Shown: in pieces, positions 26,937-32,672 of the stretch
How the letters are laid out: each line of letters opens with the position of its first letter
Position numbering within the stretch: position 1 is the stretch's first letter
Assembly (NCBI GenBank): GCA_001313065.1
Contig: BBFD01000008.1
Span: 1 to 32,672, forward strand
Length of the DNA stretch: 32,672 bases
Reading direction: 5' to 3'
DNA from: Silvimonas sp. JCM 19000
GTDB taxonomy: Bacteria; Pseudomonadota; Gammaproteobacteria; Burkholderiales; Chitinibacteraceae
Position numbers and translations under genes: made by a program
The notes under the pieces: model-generated
What the model was told of the DNA's origin: nothing
Seen by the model: only the letters and a program-made list of their open reading frames with translations
The model's database searches: none

Positions 26937-28024
26937 TCCTGCCGGATGCGTGAACGTGACAGCCAGCGGTGCATCGGCGACTGGCGCATCTCATCAATAA
27001 AATAGCCGCGTGCCTGCGGGTTAAAGATAACCATGCCGATCAGCGCAATGCCCGAGCCCAGCAGCACACCATGCAGGCGCACCAGCAACAGCGACACCTC
27101 GGCGCCGCGACCTTCCGGTAGCAACAAGATATCGAACAGCACCATCAGCATCGCCGTCATCAGCGCGTAATGTATCCAGAAATTGCGCACCATCGCCATG
27201 GGCCGCAATGTGGCGAACAGCACCGCCCACACGTACAAAGCCCAGCTATGCGGCGTTAAACGCGTTACCGCCCACGCCAGCGCCACGCCGACCAAGGCGC
27301 CAAATACGCTGCGGAACAAACGGGTCAGGCTATCGATGCCATCGGGCCGCGTTACAAACAACACCACCGCAATCACCCAGGCCGGGCGCGCGTAATGCAG
27401 ATGCTGCGCCAGCCACAGCGCCACGCATGAGGTAAAGCAAAAGCCAACCGCATGCCAGACCCCGGCGCTATGGCCATCCAGCACGCGCCGAAAGCCATTG
27501 CGCAGCCCGTTGTGTTGGCGGGGCATGGCGGCACGTGGGTACAGCTTGTCGTCGATCAGGATGGTGGCCACGCCGATGCAGATGCCGATCACCAGATACA
27601 GAAAAGCCGCGCCCGGTGGCGCCGGGATATAGGCGTACAGGACCAGGGCGAGGGCGGCAAAGCGGAAGATGTTTTCCATCGCTACGCCAAGCCCATCAAT
27701 CCAGCCGATGCAGAAGGTGAGCAGGCCGAGCAGCAGAAACATCATGATGTGATGCGGACCCAGCCATAAGCCAAGCGCGCCGCTGCCAACAATCACACAC
27801 AGCCCGAACGACTGCGTGGCCAGGCGGTGGCGCGCGGTGCCGCCATAGTCGAGCAAACTGGCGTACAGGCCGCCGATGGCACCGAGTAGCGCGCCGACCG
27901 GCTCGTTCTGCGCCAGCCCGATCAGCGCGGGCACGGCAACCGATATCCCCGAAGAAACGCCTTGCCGCCACGGCAGCGTGGGGTCACGGTTGAGCGCCAA
28001 CAAATGCATCGGGAGTAAAGGCAT
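26933..28024 (-). CDS. FUSC-family (aromatic acid exporter-like) inner membrane protein
   Basis: Intact, about 363 residues from ATG 28024 (MPLLPMHLLALNRDPTLPWR); the frame is open further upstream, but that part is not hydrophobic. Two sets of membrane helices form a repeated half, as in FUSC/YccS-like proteins: VAVPALIGLAQNEPVGALLG, FGLCVIVGSGALGLWLG, MMFLLLGLLTFCIGW; and later WVIAVVLFVTRPDGIDSLTR, SVFGALVGVALAWAV, HGVLLGSGIALIGMVIF. The RPDGIDSLTRLFRSVFGALV segment matches the family RxxGTxxG core only loosely. The family is linked to efflux of aromatic or carboxylic acids; the substrate is not known here. Alternative start ATG 28009. Confidence 0.82.
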   Translation of the reverse strand: MPLLPMHLLALNRDPTLPWRQGVSSGISVAVPALIGLAQNEPVGALLGAIGGLYASLLDYGGTARHRLATQSFGLCVIVGSGALGLWLGPHHIMMFLLLGLLTFCIGWIDGLGVAMENIFRFAALALVLYAYIPAPPGAAFLYLVIGICIGVATILIDDKLYPRAAMPRQHNGLRNGFRRVLDGHSAGVWHAVGFCFTSCVALWLAQHLHYARPAWVIAVVLFVTRPDGIDSLTRLFRSVFGALVGVALAWAVTRLTPHSWALYVWAVLFATLRPMAMVRNFWIHYALMTAMLMVLFDILLLPEGRGAEVSLLLVRLHGVLLGSGIALIGMVIFNPQARGYFIDEMRQSPMHRWLSRSRIRQD

Positions 28025-28136
28025 CGGGTTACCGGCAAACGAAGAGTGTCTGAAGCTTACACCATGCTTGGTCCGCGTCCAGGTCGGGCAGTTCATGCGG
28101 ATGGTTTGTATATGCCGGTGCTTGGTGCCGGGCAAC

Positions 28137-28158
28137 AAAAAAACGCCCCGAAGCGTTT
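28137..28158 (-). terminator. Intrinsic terminator after aroG
   Basis: On the minus strand AAACGC (28158-28153), loop TTCGGG, GCGTTT (28146-28141), with the T tract running on to 28137. It lies about 28 bp past the aroG stop. Confidence 0.85.
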
Positions 28159-28185
28159 GGTTTTGTGCAGCGTAGAGGTCAGGGC

Positions 28186-29256
<1,071 letters not shown>

Positions 29257-29473
29257 AACGGTCCTGGGCGGCAGCCGCGGCGCAGATGTTGCACCGCAAA
29301 ATGAGTAAGGGGGAAGCGCTAGAGTAACGTGCGCGTCGTGTGCGGACAAGAGTGCGTACGCATGCGGTGCGCAAGGCCCCGTTGCGGTGCATGACAGCGG
29401 AATGTTTTAAACGCGGCGGGAAATCAGCAGGCGGCATAGGGCCGGAGAGCGCGCTTGCCGAACGACAAGGCGC

Positions 29474-29504
29474 AAAACGCTGCCGCAACCGGGCGGCAGG
29501 CGTT
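29474..29504 (-). terminator. Probable dksA terminator
   Basis: On the minus strand AACGC-(C)-TGCCGC, loop CCGGTT, GCGGCA-GCGTT, followed by a short TTTT. An 11-bp stem with one bulge, 14 bp past the dksA stop. Confidence 0.6.
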
Positions 29505-29517
29505 GCAAAGCACGCGT

Positions 29518-29933
29518 TCAGTCCGCGTACTGGCGTTTGAGCCGTTCGCGGCGTTCTTGCGCCTCGAGCGACAGCGATGCAGTCGGACGCGCCATCAGCG
29601 TGCCAGGCCGATCGGTTCGCCGGTGTCTTCGCAGTAACCGTAAGAGCCGTCGTCCAGCTTGCGCAAGGTCGAATCGATCTTGAGCAGCAGTTTGCGTTCG
29701 CGATCGCGGGTGCGCAGTTCCAGCGCGTATTCTTCTTCCAGCGTTGCGCGATCAGCAGGATCCGGTGTGGCTTCCTGTTCCTGCAAATGCTGACTGGTCT
29801 GGTTGGCGTTAGCCAGCAGCTCGGTCTTCATTTTCAGCAACAGTTCACGGAAGAACTGCAGATGATCGGCATTCATGTAATCCTCTTCCGGCCCGTGCCA
29901 GGCGAGGATGTCTTGTTCCGTCAGTTTGGCCAT
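29518..29933 (-). CDS. dksA: RNA polymerase-binding transcription factor DksA, without the four-cysteine zinc finger (frame broken)
   Basis: DksA enters the RNA polymerase secondary channel and works with ppGpp. MAKLTEQDILAWHGPEEDYM is followed by the coiled coil QFFRELLLKMKTELLANANQ, whose tip has the conserved DPADRATLEEEYALELRTRD (DxxDxA motif). The C-terminal domain is DGSYGYCEDTGEPIGLARLM, ARPTASLSLEAQERRERLK, ending RQYAD at 29518, after a slip near 29598. Of the four zinc cysteines in E. coli DksA only the first is present (CEDTG; then S and A in SLSLEAQ). This Cys-poor form is known in other proteobacteria, including DksA2-like proteins. About 138 residues. Confidence 0.93.
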
Positions 29934-30117
29934 TGTCGTCTCGCTTCTCAGAACCGGGCGGTACCGCAGCAGGGCTTACACGCCGCAGTGGGTCGCCAAA
30001 TGGGCATGGAGCTTAATCAAGTCCCCTGCCCAATGCAATAACAGCCAATTCCAGTTCTTCGGGCGCGTGGTCTTCATCAAAAAAGACATCAAAACCAGCT
30101 ACCCCAACCGCCAGCAC

Positions 30118-30432
30118 TTATTTCTGTGCCAGCACCCATTTGACGATGGTGCGCAGATCATCGTCGCCGATGACTTGCGCGGGCATGGAGATGGTGCCCC
30201 AGGTACCGCCACCGCCTTCTTTTACTTTCTTCATCAACTTTGCTTCGATGCCCGGCTGGCCACGATATTTGTTGGCCACATCCCGATAGGCGGGGCCCAC
30301 AATCTTGTGGTCCACCGCGTGGCACGCCAGGCAATTGTATTTGGCCGCGACTTTGGCGCCGTCCTCAGCCGCCTGGGCGCTTGCCCCGGTGCCAAGCAGT
30401 ACGGTCGCGATCAACAACACACAGGCTCGCAT
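30118..30432 (-). CDS. Periplasmic class I cytochrome c (c551/c552-like)
   Basis: Intact 104-residue protein. A signal peptide MRACVLLIATVLLGTGASAQ, cut probably after AQA, is followed by the haem-binding motif YNCLACHAVDHKIVGPAYRD (CxxCH), KYRGQPGIEAKLMKKVKEGG, and the axial Met in GTISMPAQVIGDDDLRTIVK, ending WVLAQK. It matches small c551/c552 cytochromes that pass electrons to oxidases or nitrite reductase. A GAGGAAG ribosome site precedes the start, separated from it by a long A run (30432-30439 on the plus strand reads as T), which may be inflated. It is divergent from the tonB-like gene. Confidence 0.93.
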   Translation of the reverse strand: MRACVLLIATVLLGTGASAQAAEDGAKVAAKYNCLACHAVDHKIVGPAYRDVANKYRGQPGIEAKLMKKVKEGGGGTWGTISMPAQVIGDDDLRTIVKWVLAQK

Positions 30433-30535
30433 TTTTTTTGGTCTTCCTCAATATAAGGCCGTCGCGCATATTAACAATGCCGGTCAGGCTTGCAAAACGC
30501 AGCGCCGGGCGGCCCGCGCAGAATTGCGTAATCGC

Positions 30536-30546
30536 TATGCTACACT
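30536..30546 (+). promoter_or_regulatory. Candidate extended -10 promoter of the tonB-like gene
   Basis: TATGCTACACT gives TGC directly before TACACT, an extended -10 element; there is no clear -35 at the usual distance. Transcription would start near 30552, which would make the ATG at 30553 almost leaderless and favour an in-frame ATG at 30571 or 30580. Confidence 0.35.
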
Positions 30547-30552
30547 CCGCCG

Positions 30553-31465
30553 ATGCTCACACTCACGGATATGCAGGGAATGGATCGCGCGCAACGTTTC
30601 ATGACGACAGCTCTTGTCGTGTCTGCGCTGCTCCATGCCGCCACCATCCTGGGCATCCGCATTGTAAGTCCGCAGCCAGACCCGGCGCTGTCCAGTCAAT
30701 TCCTACAGGTTGAGCTGGTTAACAAGGCCACCGCCACGGCGCCCACCAAAGCAAGGTGCGCGCTCAGGTCAATCTGGATGCGGGCGGCAATACCGATGCC
30801 AACCAACAAGCGGCCAGCCCGCTGCCGGTCAAGGACGACAAGACCGATACCGAACTGCAACAACTGCTTAAAGAAACGCGCGAGCTTGAACAAAGCCAGC
30901 AGCAGTTGATGTCGCAAATCAAACAAACCCGTAATCAGGTCAGCGCGCTGGATAATCCGGCAGCGCAGCAGCAAACGCAACAGGCCCATGGCCAGGATGC
31001 GCAAAAAACAGACGCCGCAGCTTAAAGACATGAGCGGCCAGGCTGGCAAGATCGAGCGCGAGGTCAACGAATATCAGCAACGTCCGCGTAAAGCGTCGAT
31101 CGGCGTGCCGGCAATCAAAAGCCAGACGGCAGGCTGGGAAGACCAGTGGCGCCATAAAGTGGAACGGCTGGGCACTGCGCTCTACCCGGTTGATGCGCGC
31201 GGCAACAAGTTGTATGGCTCGCTCACCCTCACCGTTGAAGTAAATCGCGATGGCTCTTTGCGCACCGTGACGGTTGATCGCAGCTCGGGCAATCGGGCGC
31301 TGGACCAGGCCGCCGTTGCGCTGGTGTACCGCAGCGCGCCATTTGCGCCGCTGCCTAAAAAATCTGGTTGATGCGGCAGGTAATCCGGTAACCGTGCTGA
31401 TCGTGCCGCGGGTGTGGACGTTTACCCGCAACAGCGAGCTGGTCGTGCCGTCGGGACCACAATAA
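30553..31465 (+). CDS. TonB-family energy transducer (frame broken)
   Basis: A short cytoplasmic N-terminus, one membrane helix ([20 protein letters not shown]), then a long Gln/Glu/Asp-rich periplasmic linker with coiled-coil character ([20 protein letters not shown]). The C-terminal TonB domain has [40 protein letters not shown] and RSAPFAPLP. About 302 residues. In the family it couples the proton gradient of ExbB/ExbD to outer-membrane receptors; none of these is in the window. Breaks: an A lost near 30752, the six-A run 31003-31008 ([14 protein letters not shown] with five) and 31357-31362 ([15 protein letters not shown] with five). The stop overlaps the ruvC start (TAATG). Confidence 0.87.
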
Positions 31466-31986
31466 TGCGCGTGCTTGGCATCGATCCGGGCTCACGTGTG
31501 ACCGGCTTTGGTGTGCTTGATATCGACGGCCAGCATCGCCATTACGTGGCCTCGGGCTGTATTCGCACCCCGGTCGGCGGCACTTTGCCCGAACGTATCG
31601 ACAGTCTGCTAAAAGGCATCGCCGAGGTGGTCGCGGCCTACCAGCCCAAGGTGGCCGCGGTGGAGTTGGTCTTTGTCAACGTCAATCCCCAATCCACGCT
31701 GTTGCTGGGCCAGGCGCGTGGCGCCGTGATTGCTGCGCTGGTGCTGGCGCAACTGCCGATTTCTGAATACACCGCCTTGCAGGTCAAACAGGCGGTGGTG
31801 GGCAATGGGCATGCCGATAAAGAACAAGTGCAGCATATGGTGCAGCGTTTGTTGCGGCTCAACGGCTTGCCACAAGCCGACGCCGCCGATGCGCTGGCGG
31901 TGGCGTTAACTCATGCCAACCACGCGGGCAGCGCGCTCAAGCAACTGGGCGGTGGGCTCAAAATCCGCCGTGGCCGCCTGACCTGA
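31465..31986 (+). CDS. ruvC: Holliday junction endonuclease RuvC
   Basis: Intact 173-residue resolvase that cuts Holliday junctions with RuvAB. Catalytic acidic residues sit in [19 protein letters not shown] (Asp7), [20 protein letters not shown] (Glu) and [18 protein letters not shown] (two Asp). Also [20 protein letters not shown] and [20 protein letters not shown], typical of RuvC. The start ATG shares one base with the stop of the upstream tonB-like gene. ruvA follows 75 bp downstream. Confidence 0.98.
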   Translation: MRVLGIDPGSRVTGFGVLDIDGQHRHYVASGCIRTPVGGTLPERIDSLLKGIAEVVAAYQPKVAAVELVFVNVNPQSTLLLGQARGAVIAALVLAQLPISEYTALQVKQAVVGNGHADKEQVQHMVQRLLRLNGLPQADAADALAVALTHANHAGSALKQLGGGLKIRRGRLT

Positions 31987-32010
31987 ACCAGGCGCTGATC
32001 AGACCCGGTT

Positions 32011-32033
32011 GCCCGGTATAATCGGGCGCTCTT
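32011..32033 (+). promoter_or_regulatory. Overlapping TATAAT box and small hairpin with T tract between ruvC and ruvA
   Basis: A perfect TATAAT (32017-32022) lies in the loop of a 5-bp hairpin GCCCG/CGGGC (32011-32015 and 32023-32027), followed by GCTC and six T. It can be read as a weak ruvC terminator or as the -10 of a ruvA promoter. The -35 region (about 31994-31999, GCTGAT) is poor. Confidence 0.4.
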
Positions 32034-32061
32034 TTTTCCGACTTCCCTTGCGGACACCCTC

Positions 32062-32658
32062 ATGATTGGACACCTCACCGGCAAACTGCTGGAAAAAAAA
32101 CAACCGCCGCAACTGGTGATCGATGTTGGCGGTGTGGGCTACGAAGTCGACGCGCCGATGAGTACCATCTACGTGTTGCCGCATGTGGCGAGGCGGTCAG
32201 CCTGTTTACTCATCTGGTGGTGCGCGAAGACGCGCAGTTGCTGTATGGCTTTGCCACCCGGGCGGAACGCGATCTGTTCCGGGCACTGATCAAGATTACC
32301 GGTATCGGCGCCAAGATTGCGTTGGCGATCCTGTCCGGCCTGCAGGCGGATGAGCTGGCGGTGGCAATTGCGACCGAAGACACCGTGCGCTTGTCGCGCG
32401 TGCCCGGCATCGGCAAGAAAACCGCGGAGCGTCTGGTGCTGGAGCTCAAAGGCAAAATCGGCAGCATGCCCGCTGCGACCGGTGGCTGAAGCTGGCCGCG
32501 CCCGAAGTCACCGGCGGCCGTGGCGATGTGCTGCACGCCTTGCTGGCGCTGGGTTACAACGAAAAAAAGAAGCCGCGCATGCAATGAAAGACATGGCGGC
32601 GGATATCGATGTGTCGCAGGGCATCAAGCTGGCGCTGAAACAACTCGCCCGCGCTTAG
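32062..32658 (+). CDS. ruvA: Holliday junction DNA helicase subunit RuvA (frame broken)
   Basis: [20 protein letters not shown], then [14 protein letters not shown], the OB-fold N-terminus of Ruv[21 protein letters not shown] and [20 protein letters not shown] contain the first helix-hairpin-helix, and [20 protein letters not shown] the second. The C-terminal RuvB-binding domain is [40 protein letters not shown], ending KQLARA at 32658. About 198 residues. Breaks: a G lost near 32188 (LPHVGEAVSLF), a slip near 32485, and the seven-A run 32562-32568 (five needed). The eight-A run 32093-32100 is in frame but may hide one extra Lys (EKKQPP against the usual EKQPP). It ends 14 bp before the window edge, so ruvB may follow. 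Confidence 0.96.
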
Positions 32659-32672
32659 CACTATTCGGGGGG

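Noticed and set aside
29908..30456. Plus-strand 182-codon frame opposite the cytochrome c gene
   Set aside because: Antisense to an intact signal peptide-CxxCH cytochrome, and its product has no recognisable features.

Overview
This window comes from the chromosome of a GC-rich Gram-negative bacterium, most likely a betaproteobacterium of the Neisseriales (Chromobacteriaceae-like). The evidence is the mix of gene families: a PilE/FimT/PilV/PilW/PilX/PilY1 pilus operon, a rubredoxin-thiD pair, two BPSS1780-type membrane proteins, DgkA, a LytS/AlgZ-LytTR pair, a Phe/Tyr-type DAHP synthase and ruvC-ruvA. No prophage, insertion sequence, CRISPR array, rRNA or tRNA was seen. The content is mainly chromosomal core with a few accessory genes.

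Layout. 1-142: tail of an unrecognised plus-strand gene. 205-7426 (minus): type IV pilus minor-pilin operon ending in the large tip protein PilY1. 7847-10033 (minus): tight haem operon hemJ / CYTH protein / hemL. 10095-10259 (minus): rubredoxin, divergent from thiD (plus). 11273-12747 (plus): AraC-GyrI regulator followed by a chloramphenicol-phosphotransferase-like kinase. 12819-18747: topoisomerase IV genes parC and parE (minus), separated by a nucleoside deoxyribosyltransferase-like gene (minus) and a soluble chemoreceptor-like gene (plus). 18923-19330: globin-like gene (plus), convergent with the competence helicase comM (minus). 20906-22681 (plus): sensor kinase and LytTR response regulator. 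22777-24770 (minus): two BPSS1780-like membrane proteins and dgkA, preceded by a strongly structured leader. 24948-26141: ackA. 26448-26936: lysine-free lipoyl-fold/E3-binding protein, convergent with a FUSC transporter-like gene. 28186-30432 (minus): aroG, dksA, cytochrome c. 30553-32658 (plus): tonB-like gene, ruvC, ruvA.

Two window-scale signals stand out. First, several matches to the chromosomal ParB site parS (TGTTNCACGTGNAACA) lie between 11180 and 26241, which suggests an origin-proximal segment. Second, about thirty reading-frame breaks fall at A/T runs that are one or two bases longer than the protein frame requires, and others fall at lost G/C bases or CG dinucleotides. They hit essential genes (parC, parE, hemL), so I treat them as sequence errors and annotate the genes across the breaks; all spans of such genes are reconstructions.

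Four convergent gene pairs are closed by bidirectional A-tract/hairpin/T-tract terminators.
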